A DNA stretch of 64,000 nucleotides from Rs1 sp038900335 (lineage in GTDB: Bacteria > Pseudomonadota > Gammaproteobacteria > Pseudomonadales > Balneatricaceae). Below the pieces are notes generated by a model. The model ran no database searches and had not been told where the DNA came from. It saw nothing but the letters and a program-made list of their open reading frames with translations. Of the stretch, positions 46,318-55,348 are shown piece after piece; positions within the stretch are counted from its first letter, which is position 1; every line of letters starts with the position of its first letter. The position numbers and the translations under genes are program-made. Where the stretch lies: the NCBI GenBank assembly GCA_038900335.1, contig JBBMRB010000011.1, positions 78,839 to 142,838 of the forward strand. Direction: 5' to 3'.

Positions 46318-47499
46318 TTATAGCCCTTCGTGTGGTCCAAACACTTCATAATAAATATGTTCACTGCTAGCACCTAACGACAGCAATTGTTTTTTGATAA
46401 AGCTCATAAAGGCAACCGGCCCACACAGATAAAAATCGGTATGGGTAAAATCAAGTGTTAATTCAGCAAAATCGATGTAGCCGCTGTGACCATTTTGTAG
46501 TGCAACCTCTCCTCGCTCATACCAACTGTGTTGTTGCCAGCCATTGTTTTCGCACAATTCTTGCGTACGCTCGATAAAGGAATGCTCTGCTCGCTCTGCA
46601 CAAGCGTGGATATAACTGACATTTTTTGCATATTTGTCAATATTTAATCGCTCCAACATCGCCTGCATTGGGGTAATACCGACTCCTGCAGAAATAAGCG
46701 CAACGTCACGCTGGTTATCAACAAAAAAGAAATCGCCTGCTGGTGCATGTAGCTGTACTACATCATTAATCACGATATTATCATGTAAATAATTTGATAC
46801 TTTACCTGGACGTACAGCCTCCTCACGTTTAACCGATATTCGATAATCCTTATTATTGCTCGCATTTGATAAAGAGTACTGTCTTATCTCACGATAATCA
46901 CTGCCATCGGGTTGTACTTCAATGCCAATATACTGACCCTCACTATAGCTAATAACCGCTGCGCCATCTTCAGGTGCTAAAACAAAGCTAGTAACTAAAG
47001 CTGATTCAACAATTTTATCTTTAACAATAAATGATCGAGTGCCGCTCCAACCGCCTTTAGCAGTACTGGACTGTTGATATAACTGCTGCTCACGGTTAAT
47101 AAATATATTGGCTAGAAAAGTGTATGCTGATGTCCATGCTTCTTCAACGTCACTACTAAACTGTTGTGGTAATAACTCGCGCAAGGTTTCAATTAAATGA
47201 TGACCAACGATCGCATAATGTTCAGCTTTAATCGCTAAGCTCGTGTGTTTGTGGGCGATTCTCTCTACTGCACTTTGCAATACTTCTAGATTCTCTATAT
47301 TTTTGGCGTATGCAGCTATTGCTTCAAACAGCGCTGCCTGTTGGCGTCCACTATGCTGGTTAGTCATATTAAAAATATGCATCAGCTCAGGGTTAGCCCT
47401 AAACATACGTTGATAAAAATGTGCAGTTAAAGCCGCCCCTCCTGCTTCTAATAAAGGGATTGTCGATTTAATAATATGGATATGTTGATTAGTTAACAT
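46318..47499 (-). CDS. hmp: Flavohemoglobin / nitric oxide dioxygenase
   Basis: 393 residues from the ATG at 47499; an eight-codon upstream extension is not family-like. The globin part (1-140) has LTNQHIHIIKSTIPLL, the distal HFYQRMF tyrosine, and the proximal histidine in RIAHKHTSL. The ferredoxin-reductase part has REIRQYSLSN (FAD binding, near 207) and AGVGITPMQAML (NAD binding, near 272), ending FGPHEGL. Hmp oxidises NO to nitrate using O2 and NAD(P)H. It is divergent from norR, with sigma-54 and NorR-type sites in between. Confidence 0.96.
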   Translation of the reverse strand: MLTNQHIHIIKSTIPLLEAGGAALTAHFYQRMFRANPELMHIFNMTNQHSGRQQAALFEAIAAYAKNIENLEVLQSAVERIAHKHTSLAIKAEHYAIVGHHLIETLRELLPQQFSSDVEEAWTSAYTFLANIFINREQQLYQQSSTAKGGWSGTRSFIVKDKIVESALVTSFVLAPEDGAAVISYSEGQYIGIEVQPDGSDYREIRQYSLSNASNNKDYRISVKREEAVRPGKVSNYLHDNIVINDVVQLHAPAGDFFFVDNQRDVALISAGVGITPMQAMLERLNIDKYAKNVSYIHACAERAEHSFIERTQELCENNGWQQHSWYERGEVALQNGHSGYIDFAELTLDFTHTDFYLCGPVAFMSFIKKQLLSLGASSEHIYYEVFGPHEGL

Positions 47500-47606
47500 G
47501 TAAATTCCTAAAGTGGATGACAAAAAATAGCGCTCTCATCGTTTTATCTAGCACAGCGATCTTACCGGCGCCGTTAACGAATGTGTGCAAGTTCAAGCGT
47601 TTAATA

Positions 47607-47620
47607 AGTGAATATTCACT
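47607..47620. promoter_or_regulatory. 14-bp perfect palindrome at the predicted hmp transcription start
   Basis: AGTGAATATTCACT reads the same on both strands and lies just downstream of the sigma-54 elements, over the expected +1 region of hmp. It may be an operator for an additional repressor. It does not match the NsrR consensus well. Confidence 0.45.
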
Positions 47621-47626
47621 GTATAT

Positions 47627-47642
47627 TGCAAAGCAAATGCCA
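47627..47642 (-). promoter_or_regulatory. Sigma-54 promoter of hmp
   Basis: On the minus strand the sequence reads TGGCAT, five bases, then TTGCA, with the GG and GC doublets at the correct ten-base spacing for sigma-54 (consensus TGGCAY-N5-TTGCW). It points to hmp, placing transcription start around 47615 and giving a leader of about 115 bases. Confidence 0.8.
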
Positions 47643-47707
47643 ACTATAAAAAAACCTTTAAAAACATTATGTTATTTTTATTCTGAATATCAGCGATTTT
47701 TTATCTA

Positions 47708-47744
47708 GTCATTTAGACAACAACAAAATAGTCATATTGACTAT
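47708..47744. promoter_or_regulatory. Two NorR-type enhancer sites
   Basis: GTCATTTAGAC (47708-47718) and GTCATATTGAC (47731-47741) both fit the GT-N7-AC NorR core. The second lies inside a 17-bp perfect palindrome, ATAGTCATATTGACTAT (47728-47744). Their centres are 23 bases apart, roughly two helical turns, and they sit about 95-120 bases upstream of the predicted hmp start, a proper enhancer distance. Confidence 0.75.
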
Positions 47745-47792
47745 AATTTGTTATTATCATTGATCAATATAAGAAGCAGTTTGGTAACTAAC

Positions 47793-49415
47793 ATGAATGA
47801 GATCACCGCAACGGCACTACTAGAACTAGCGACCGACTTAACCGCCAGTTTAACGACGAAAACACGTTATGATCGACTTCTAGATACTGTCAGAAAAACC
47901 ATTGCATGTGAAGCCGTCGCCCTGCTGTTATTAAAAACGGATCATTTAAAACCTATTGCCATTCAAGGTTTAAGTAGAGACACTTTAGGGCGCCGGTTTT
48001 TACTATCACAACACCCTAGGTTTGCCCAAATATGTGATGCGCAGCATGCAATACGATTCCCCAGCGATTGCTCTCTAGCTGATCCTTATGATGGTTTATT
48101 AATTGATAGAGAAGGTGATTTACCGGTCCACTCTTGCATGGGACTGCCATTGTATTTTGAAAACAAATTATTAGGAGTACTAACACTTGATAGCTTAGCA
48201 GCAAACGTTTTTGATCACATACCTAAACACACTTTAGATATTGTCTGTGCCTTAGCAGCAGCGACGCTTAATACTGCTTTGATGATAGAGCGCCTTGAAA
48301 CGCATGCAAAAAATTCTCAGCAAATGGTTTCAAGATTAAGCCAAGCAGCACTGCATCGCGATAGCGCAGAAATCATTGGCCACAGCAAAAGTATCACGCA
48401 AATGGAGCAATATATTGATATCGCTGCACCCTCCGATTTTACTATTTTAATACAGGGTGAAACGGGTGTAGGCAAAGAGCTAGTCGCACGTAAGTTGCAC
48501 CAGCACTCCAAGAGATCCAAAGCGCCTTTGGTTTATGTTAACTGCGCGGCTCTTGCAGAAAATTTAATTGAAAGTGAATTGTTCGGTCACGTTAAAGGTG
48601 CCTTTACAGGTGCTCAGCAAAAACGGGCGGGCAAGTTTGTGCTTGCAGATAATGGCACATTATTTTTAGATGAAATAGGCGAGCTACCTCTAACAGCGCA
48701 AAGTAAACTATTGCGCGTACTACAAAGCAATGAAGTACAGCCCGTCGGTCAAGATAATATTGAGCAAGTCAATGTAAGAGTCATAGCGGCCACCAACCGC
48801 AACTTGGCAGATGAGGTAGCAAAAGGCAATTTTAGAGCTGATTTATACCATCGTCTGACAGTCTTCCCTATTAACATTCCCAGCCTGCGTGAGCGCGAAG
48901 GTGATATTCCATTACTGTGCGGTTTTTTCACAGAGCAGCTAAGGCGAAAACTGGGATTAGCACAATTGAAAATATCCTCCTCGCTACTCACCGCTTTTGA
49001 AGATTATCACTGGCCTGGTAATGTCAGAGAATTAGAGCACATGATTAGCAGAAGCGCATTAAAAGCGAAATCTAGGTCGGCAACGAACACCATGGTAGTC
49101 ATTAATTTTGAGGATTGTACTGAGTTAGCTCAATCTAATGAGGCTAAATTCACTAACAATAATGTAGATAGGCCAGTGACTTGCAAAGTAGATACTTTGC
49201 AAAATCTAACTGACTCCTCTAGTAACTTAGCAGCACTGGGGTTGCGCGAGGCGACAGATCAATTCCAACAACAGCTGCTATTAAAAGCGATAGAGCAACA
49301 CGCAGGTAACTGGTCTCAAGCTGCGCGTGCACTAAATTTGGATAGGGCTAACTTTAGTCGCTTAGCCAAACGTTTAGGGATAAGCCAACACAAAACAACG
49401 ACATTAACTCAATAG
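47793..49415 (+). CDS. norR: NO-sensing sigma-54 activator NorR
   Basis: 540 residues from the ATG at 47793. Domains: N-terminal GAF sensor (about 10-175) with the non-haem iron NO site, AAA+ domain (about 190-430) with Walker A GETGVGKE, the sigma-54-contact loop GAFTGAQ near 270, Walker B LFLDEIGELPL, and a C-terminal Fis-type helix-turn-helix (NWSQAARALNLDRANFSRLAKRLG, near 505-528). NO binding to the GAF iron relieves repression of the ATPase. Divergent from hmp, its obvious target. The nitric oxide reductase genes norVW are not present here. Confidence 0.94.
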   Translation: MNEITATALLELATDLTASLTTKTRYDRLLDTVRKTIACEAVALLLLKTDHLKPIAIQGLSRDTLGRRFLLSQHPRFAQICDAQHAIRFPSDCSLADPYDGLLIDREGDLPVHSCMGLPLYFENKLLGVLTLDSLAANVFDHIPKHTLDIVCALAAATLNTALMIERLETHAKNSQQMVSRLSQAALHRDSAEIIGHSKSITQMEQYIDIAAPSDFTILIQGETGVGKELVARKLHQHSKRSKAPLVYVNCAALAENLIESELFGHVKGAFTGAQQKRAGKFVLADNGTLFLDEIGELPLTAQSKLLRVLQSNEVQPVGQDNIEQVNVRVIAATNRNLADEVAKGNFRADLYHRLTVFPINIPSLREREGDIPLLCGFFTEQLRRKLGLAQLKISSSLLTAFEDYHWPGNVRELEHMISRSALKAKSRSATNTMVVINFEDCTELAQSNEAKFTNNNVDRPVTCKVDTLQNLTDSSSNLAALGLREATDQFQQQLLLKAIEQHAGNWSQAARALNLDRANFSRLAKRLGISQHKTTTLTQ

Positions 49416-49422
49416 ATAGCCA

Positions 49423-50454
49423 TTAATAGCTATAACTGACAAATAGCGAGCCGTACTCTTGCGCTCGCTCTTGAGTTTTAAACTCTTTAGTGCGATACAC
49501 TTGTGAATAGCCAACATTCCAACGCTGATAACTAGTACTAACGCCGACAATAATATCTGCCACTAGTCGTTTTTTATCAACACTATGGCTATTGGAAAAT
49601 GTATTACCATCAAGAAATATATTGCGCCCTACGTAACGGGTATCACCGGCAATAAAAGCATGAATTTGAAACTCTCTACTCATTGGGTCACCTAAGCCAG
49701 GATTGTTACCATCCCCACCTGGGCGCAAGGTTGAGACACCAAAATCATTTGGTAGATTCCAACCAACACGTAGCTGAGCACCACCATTAACGTAAGTGGC
49801 AACATTGCCTAAACTGCCGCCCCAATGGGTGATAATGTCAGTACTAACGTTGTTTGCGATATATCCCGAAAATGGTTTAAAACGACGCTTTCGCTCAAAC
49901 ACCATTTGAATACCAAGCTCATTATTTAATTGATTATCCCAGCCTTCAAATCTTTCAATACCACGGATATCATGAACAAGGTTTTGTGATTCTTGTGCCA
50001 GTGATGCAGGCCCAACCATACCTAAGTTAAATTCAAAACTGTGTAATTTATCGTTAGTTCGCGCCTGATAACCAATGCCGCCATATAACCAGCCAGCATA
50101 AGGCCTATCATCTTCATCTACTGTTGTTCTCTCTCTATCCTCGGGGGTAAAAATTAACTGACCGACACTGAAAACGATATTGCGATGCACCTTTTCACTA
50201 GAACTAATGTTGGGATGCAAAGGCTCTAGTAAATCATTGATCGATGATAACCATGGGTATGTTTGCTCATTCGCCGACACATAATCTGTGAGATCAGGCG
50301 AGATCCAAGAAGCGCGTATACCATTGGTATAATTTAGATCGGTATTGGCAAACAGATCATTTTCCAAATGAAAATTGACAGTCCAGGGATCATCAGCGGC
50401 GTTAAGCGCTGTGACCGATAGAGCGAGAGAAATAACTGATAAGTATTTCAACAT
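49423..50454 (-). CDS. LpxR-like lipid A 3'-O-deacylase (DUF2219)
   Basis: 343 residues with a signal peptide (cleavage near LNA-ADD, residue 20). The outer-membrane barrel opens with FHLENDLFANTDLNYTNGIR (28-47), whose Asn-Asp and Thr fit LpxR catalytic positions, followed by DDRPYAGWLYGGIGYQ and LVHDIRGIERFEGWDNQLNNE (near 160-180) with the expected His and Glu. It ends SLFVSYSY. LpxR removes the 3' acyl chain of lipid A. Convergent with norR, eight bases apart. Activity is inferred from family only. Confidence 0.85.
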   Translation of the reverse strand: MLKYLSVISLALSVTALNAADDPWTVNFHLENDLFANTDLNYTNGIRASWISPDLTDYVSANEQTYPWLSSINDLLEPLHPNISSSEKVHRNIVFSVGQLIFTPEDRERTTVDEDDRPYAGWLYGGIGYQARTNDKLHSFEFNLGMVGPASLAQESQNLVHDIRGIERFEGWDNQLNNELGIQMVFERKRRFKPFSGYIANNVSTDIITHWGGSLGNVATYVNGGAQLRVGWNLPNDFGVSTLRPGGDGNNPGLGDPMSREFQIHAFIAGDTRYVGRNIFLDGNTFSNSHSVDKKRLVADIIVGVSTSYQRWNVGYSQVYRTKEFKTQERAQEYGSLFVSYSY

Positions 50455-50679
50455 GAATGTAATGAACTCAACATGACTAAAAATGAATAGATAATAACAA
50501 GGTTTTCAGTACAGCTAAAGCATTTAAACGTGCTCTTCTTTTTATTTTTAAACATTGTTTTAATAACACACTTAGCTAGCTTACACTTCAATAACGCTAT
50601 CTCTTAATCTATCTAACTATTACAATACCTTACTCACTATCACTGGCCATTTGCGCCGCAAAACAGATTAAATAACGCT

Positions 50680-51732
50680 ATGGCTCAAAAAGAATCAATA
50701 CAAAGCTTGCCACCAGCTCTACCTAATAAACCCTTCCATTTAGAGTACAATTTATTACCTGTGCAGCCACATGGAAATAATCTAAGCATTATTAGCTATC
50801 TACATCGATACCAACCTAAGCAGACACTAATAGAAATAGAACAGTGGCTAAACGAACAGCAATTGCACTTAGATACTAACCCAGCCAAGGCTACTGATAT
50901 GCTTGGCAGTGCAAAGCTATTGTCGATTGAACTTACAGGCCATTACGAGCAAGAGGTCAATACACAGTGGCAAATACTCTGGCAAAATGATGATATTATT
51001 GCCGCATTTAAACCGGCTCCTCTAGCTGTTAGTAGAACGACAAGAAACTTATACAACACCTTAATTAGTTTGGTTCGCCGCCAAAGCGCGCATAGCCAAG
51101 CTCAACTATTACACCGCCTAGATATAGAGACATCAGGCGTTATCTTGATTGCAAAAAATCAACAAAGCGATTCAACATGGAAGCCTAAATTAAAACAACT
51201 AATAGAGAAAAAGGTTTATCACGCGATCGTCAAAGGTCAGCCTCAGTGGCAGCAATTAATGTGTGAAAACCAACTGGCTGAGCGTATCGATAGCGATATT
51301 CGCTGTAAGATGTATGTCGTTGATCCCAAAGAGCCTATTGAACATTATAGAAAGCCTAAAGACTGCAAAACGCTATTCTCTCTCATTAAAAGCCAAGGTG
51401 AGTACTCACTGATTGAGTGCCAGCTATTGACTGGCAGAAAACATCAAATTCGCGCCCAACTGGCCGGTTTAGACCTACCCATAGTCGGTGATAAAATCTA
51501 CAGCCATGATGGTCATTTTTTCTTAAAGCGATTAAAGCTTGAACACGGTTTAAATGATGCAGATTATTGTGCGCTAGGAGCACGTAACCATTTATTACGC
51601 GCTGTTAGCTTGACGATTCGCCCAGTTGAAAATGAGCCGGCAGTAACGATAGATTCAGCCAGCTTCGAGCAAGATTTAGCATTAAATTTATATCAGCCAG
51701 CAGGCTTAAAAGACGAGAAAAACACAGATTAA
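50680..51732 (+). CDS. RluA-family pseudouridine synthase
   Basis: 350 residues. The catalytic motif HRLDIETSGVILIAKN (near 147-162) with the essential aspartate, preceded by AAFKPAPLAVSR and followed by ALVKG-type IVKGQP and LLTGRKHQIRAQL, identifies the RluA family. An N-terminal region of about 100 residues is atypical and could be a degraded S4-like domain. The RNA target (rRNA or tRNA) cannot be assigned from sequence alone. Convergent with rluF. Confidence 0.88.
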   Translation: MAQKESIQSLPPALPNKPFHLEYNLLPVQPHGNNLSIISYLHRYQPKQTLIEIEQWLNEQQLHLDTNPAKATDMLGSAKLLSIELTGHYEQEVNTQWQILWQNDDIIAAFKPAPLAVSRTTRNLYNTLISLVRRQSAHSQAQLLHRLDIETSGVILIAKNQQSDSTWKPKLKQLIEKKVYHAIVKGQPQWQQLMCENQLAERIDSDIRCKMYVVDPKEPIEHYRKPKDCKTLFSLIKSQGEYSLIECQLLTGRKHQIRAQLAGLDLPIVGDKIYSHDGHFFLKRLKLEHGLNDADYCALGARNHLLRAVSLTIRPVENEPAVTIDSASFEQDLALNLYQPAGLKDEKNTD

Positions 51733-51744
51733 ACACCTAAACTA

Positions 51745-52758
51745 TTATTTACTTCTTTGTTTTTTAGTTAACGCTGGTTTCTTTCTGGTTTTTACAGTGC
51801 TATTACCTGTGCTTTTAGGTTTGCCTTTAGCAGGAGTTGCAAATTTACTTTTTGATTTATGTGCACCCGCACTGCCTTTGGTTTTGATAGAATCTAATAG
51901 CTGACGTTTTTTATTTTTCACGACTTTTTTAGGTACGTTGGTATCCACTGTTTTTTGGATAGCGGCGGATAAAGAACGTGATTTTACAGTAGATTTACTG
52001 ACGCGTGAGTGAGTGTTTTGTCCTTTAGCAGATTCTGAAGATGATGCTTGTGTCAAAGCAAAAATAGTCGACATCTCCTGCTCTGTTAAATCACGCCAGT
52101 CCCCTACACCTAAGCCCTTTAAACTGATATTCATAATACGCGTGCGCTCTAACTTCTTAACTTCATAATTAAAGTGCTCACACATACGTCTAATTTGGCG
52201 GTTAAGCCCTTGTACCAATGTTATTTTAAAAACGTATTGTGACTCTTTTTGCACTTTACATTTTTTTGTCATGACCCCCAAAATAGGCACACCTTGACTC
52301 ATCTGAGTAATAAACTGATCTGTCACCGGTTTATTAACCGTGACTAAATACTCTTTTTCATGGTCATTGCCAGCGCGCAAAATCTTATTAACCATGTCGC
52401 CATTATTGGTTAGAAAAATGAGCCCTTGGGAATCTTTATCTAAACGCCCTATTGGGAAAATACGAGAACTGTGACCGACAAAATCGACAATATTATCGCG
52501 CTCAGCCCCCTCTGTTGTACTAACCACACCAACGGGTTTATTGACAGCGATAAAAACTAATAGCTCTTGTGCCATCGGCTCAATTTTTTGGCCATTGACC
52601 GCAACCGTACTGCCAGGCATGACTCGATCACCAACATCTGCAAGCTTACCGTTAATAAATACAGCGCCTTGCTCGATAAAACGATCGGCATCTCTTCTAG
52701 AGCATAAGCCACTTTGGCTAATGTATTTATTTAATCGGGTAGAAAATATTTCAGACAT
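51745..52758 (-). CDS. rluF: 23S rRNA pseudouridine synthase RluF
   Basis: 337 residues from the ATG at 52758. The N-terminal S4 domain ([24 protein letters not shown]) is followed by the RsuA-type catalytic domain: [32 protein letters not shown] with the catalytic aspartate near 107, [12 protein letters not shown], and [15 protein letters not shown]. The match to E. coli RluF is continuous to about residue 235. The last 100 residues are a lysine/serine/threonine-rich basic tail, as in RluF, likely binding RNA. It modifies U2604 (and the anticodon of tRNA-Tyr in E. coli). Confidence 0.95.
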   Translation of the reverse strand: MSEIFSTRLNKYISQSGLCSRRDADRFIEQGAVFINGKLADVGDRVMPGSTVAVNGQKIEPMAQELLVFIAVNKPVGVVSTTEGAERDNIVDFVGHSSRIFPIGRLDKDSQGLIFLTNNGDMVNKILRAGNDHEKEYLVTVNKPVTDQFITQMSQGVPILGVMTKKCKVQKESQYVFKITLVQGLNRQIRRMCEHFNYEVKKLERTRIMNISLKGLGVGDWRDLTEQEMSTIFALTQASSSESAKGQNTHSRVSKSTVKSRSLSAAIQKTVDTNVPKKVVKNKKRQLLDSIKTKGSAGAHKSKSKFATPAKGKPKSTGNSTVKTRKKPALTKKQRSK

Positions 52759-53231
52759 GGTGTGATCACTATCAATGAATAAAAAGAACAATACGAATGG
52801 CCTAATATTGTACTAGGGATTAGACGATAGATACACCAAGATAATAGCGCTTTGGCAAAGATTGATAATTCCATTCGCACATGCCTGTTTTTTGATCTCA
52901 GCAAGGCTGAGAAATGTGTTTACTTTTTATTGCCATAAATAGTATATGCTAAGCTTTATCCGCCTATATGCCCATTCTAGATGTTTAAAAGTAACAACCT
53001 GTTAAATCAATTCTTTAGCTTACACACATTGCTATTATAAAGTGTTCTATTTTTTTATATACGCTAGTAAATATAGAGTTTTGATAGACATTGAACGACG
53101 ATTTAACGGATAAATCTGCTATTATTGGTCTTTTTTAATATCTTAAAGCATATATTAAATAGATTTTTTTTTGCTAAAAGTATTACTATTTATCGATATT
53201 ATCATGGAAGTATTATTTTCAAAGGGAACAT
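52759..53231. other. Intergenic region between rluF and the GGDEF gene
   Basis: The spacer holds promoters for both divergent neighbours. A compact hairpin, TCTCAGC - AAG - GCTGAGA, occupies 52896-52912. Bases 53040-53200 are strongly A+T-rich with long T runs, probably the promoter region of the diguanylate cyclase. No small gene seen. Confidence 0.45.
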
Positions 53232-54371
53232 ATGAGTTTGTCCATCTCAGAAAAATTATCATTTTTTCAAAAATCAAAATATATTAAACAGCAAAACTAT
53301 CTGAAATATATAGCGATTCATACCGCTGGGCTTTGCGGTTTAATTATTCACTTTTCATTTATTTATCTATTCTATTTAATAGATATACTGCCCATGTCAC
53401 TGGTTAATATTATGAGTGCTTTAATATGGGTAATGGCAATAAGAGAAAACTATTACGGCAACCATTCTCGCGCTATTTACCTGGGTTATTTTGAAATCAT
53501 TATCCACGCAATCCTTGCTGTCTCTTATTTAGGTCTCAATTCAGGGTTCCAGTTTTACATATGGCCAGTCATTGTCCTGGCAATCATTAACCCTGTAGCC
53601 TCACCTAGAAACGCGGTCATCAGTGCGCTGTTTTGTACTTTTGTATATGCTTTTCTGAAAACGTTTTATGCCGGTTTTACCTATACTGAGTTATCTGAAT
53701 CGACCCTTACCACTATTTGCATGATAAATTTATGCACTGCTGCAGGCTCTATCATAATAGGTACCTATAATGTCAGACGCTTAAATGAGAAACAGCAAGA
53801 TAAGCTTATCTATCTGGCAAACATTGATGATTTAACGGGTTTATATAATCGGCGCTACTTTAATAATCATCTGCAAGAATACACAAAACTAGCCAAACGC
53901 AACAATAGTGTGTTTTGCATCGCTTTATGTGATGTGGATTTTTTCAAACGTATCAATGATGTTTATGGGCACAATATTGGCGATCAGACTTTAAAACAAA
54001 TTTCTGATTTTTTGCAAGACAATACCAGACAAACAGATATAGTGTGCCGATGGGGTGGTGAAGAATTTATTATTTTATTTCCCGATACAACACTTGATAA
54101 CGCGTTAACTGTCCTAGACAAAATTAGAGTCAACCTTCAAAGTTCAATCAATATCACAGAGAGCTCTTTAGTTGCGCTAACTGATACAGCGGCAATAAAC
54201 CCTTTAAACTGCGTAACGATGAGTTTTGGCCTAGTACAATCGGATAAAAACATAGGTGATATTCAACACATGAACGACGCGCTAGTGCATCAGGCAGATC
54301 AATTGCTTTATCAAGCAAAACACGATGGTCGCAACTGCATTAAGACACTAGTAACAAAACATTTAAAATAA
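53232..54371 (+). CDS. Membrane diguanylate cyclase (GGDEF)
   Basis: 379 residues. Five or six hydrophobic segments (about residues 28-180) form an N-terminal membrane sensor module. The GGDEF domain spans about 198-375, with IDDLTGLYNRRYF, DVDFFKRINDVYGHNIGDQ and an intact GGEEF signature near 275. The RxxD product-inhibition site (RQTD) is present five residues before the signature. It should synthesise c-di-GMP from two GTP. AAAGGGAAC lies before the ATG. Signal unknown. Confidence 0.92.
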   Translation: MSLSISEKLSFFQKSKYIKQQNYLKYIAIHTAGLCGLIIHFSFIYLFYLIDILPMSLVNIMSALIWVMAIRENYYGNHSRAIYLGYFEIIIHAILAVSYLGLNSGFQFYIWPVIVLAIINPVASPRNAVISALFCTFVYAFLKTFYAGFTYTELSESTLTTICMINLCTAAGSIIIGTYNVRRLNEKQQDKLIYLANIDDLTGLYNRRYFNNHLQEYTKLAKRNNSVFCIALCDVDFFKRINDVYGHNIGDQTLKQISDFLQDNTRQTDIVCRWGGEEFIILFPDTTLDNALTVLDKIRVNLQSSINITESSLVALTDTAAINPLNCVTMSFGLVQSDKNIGDIQHMNDALVHQADQLLYQAKHDGRNCIKTLVTKHLK

Positions 54372-54408
54372 TTTTTAAGCTAAATTAGCTAACGAAAATA
54401 AGCGGGAC

Positions 54409-54445
54409 AGCGCTATCGTTTATTGCTAACATAGCGCTCTTTTAT
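54409..54445 (+). terminator. Terminator after the diguanylate cyclase gene
   Basis: AGCGCTAT (54409-54416) and ATAGCGCT (54431-54438) pair perfectly, followed by CTTTTAT. About 40 bases past the GGDEF stop. Confidence 0.65.
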
Positions 54446-54502
54446 ATGACTTTGCGCCGTTTTTCTTAAGCTTACTGGGCGCTTTATTTGGAGAGCGTCA
54501 TT

Positions 54503-55342
54503 GTGTTTAATGGTAGTGAAAATTACGTCGCCACGCATGATCTACAAATCGCAGTTAATGCAGCTATTACTTTACAACGCCCTTTACTTATTAAAGGAGA
54601 GCCTGGCACTGGTAAAACAATGCTAGCTGATGAAGTTGCTAGCGCTCTTAAAAAGCCACTGTTACGCTGGCATATCAAATCGACTACTAAAGCGCAGCAG
54701 GGGTTATATGAGTACGATGCCGTCTCAAGGTTACGTGACTCACAGCTCGGTGACGAGCGCGTTCACGATATCAATAATTACATTAAAAAGGGCATGCTCT
54801 GGCAGGCTTTTAATGCCGATGAGCAAGTTGTTTTATTAATAGATGAAATAGATAAAGCCGACATTGAGTTTCCCAATGACCTACTGGTTGAGCTTGATCA
54901 AATGGAGTTCAGTGTTTATGAAACGGGAGAGCGCGTACAAGCTAAACATCGCCCGATTATTATCATTACATCAAACAACGAAAAAGAGTTACCCGATGCT
55001 TTTTTGCGCCGCTGCTTCTTTCACTATATTCAATTCCCTGATCGCGAAACAATGCAACAGATTGTCGATGTTCACTACCCTCAATTACAGCAAACTTTAG
55101 TAAAAGAGGCATTAGATATATTCTTTCAAGTACGTGAAATCAATGGCTTGAAGAAAAAACCATCAACATCTGAGTTAATCGATTGGTTGAAACTATTGAT
55201 GGCCGATAATATTGACTTACAAGCGCTTCAAAACTCTGATTCAACAAATGCTGTTCCACTACTACATGGTGCTTTATTGAAAAACGAGCAGGATGTACAC
55301 ATGCTAGAACGCTTAGCATTTATGTCTCGTCGTCGCAGTTAA
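54503..55342 (+). CDS. MoxR-family AAA+ ATPase
   Basis: 279 residues from the GTG at 54503, with GGAG (54490-54493) eight to nine bases upstream; an earlier TTG is in frame. The family-type opening (FNGSENYVATHDLQIAVNAA) leads to Walker A KGEPGTGKTM (near 31-40), Walker B VVLLIDEIDKAD (near 111-122), sensor ITSNNEKELPDAFLRRC and the C-terminal lid. MoxR ATPases act as chaperones that, with a VWA partner, mature or insert cofactors into enzymes. The VWA partner is encoded six bases downstream. Confidence 0.93.
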   Translation: MFNGSENYVATHDLQIAVNAAITLQRPLLIKGEPGTGKTMLADEVASALKKPLLRWHIKSTTKAQQGLYEYDAVSRLRDSQLGDERVHDINNYIKKGMLWQAFNADEQVVLLIDEIDKADIEFPNDLLVELDQMEFSVYETGERVQAKHRPIIIITSNNEKELPDAFLRRCFFHYIQFPDRETMQQIVDVHYPQLQQTLVKEALDIFFQVREINGLKKKPSTSELIDWLKLLMADNIDLQALQNSDSTNAVPLLHGALLKNEQDVHMLERLAFMSRRRS

Positions 55343-55348
55343 CAATCC

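Noticed and set aside
47517..47708. 63-codon plus-strand frame in the hmp-norR gap
   Set aside because: It covers the sigma-54 promoter and the first NorR site, has no family match, and is better explained as regulatory DNA.
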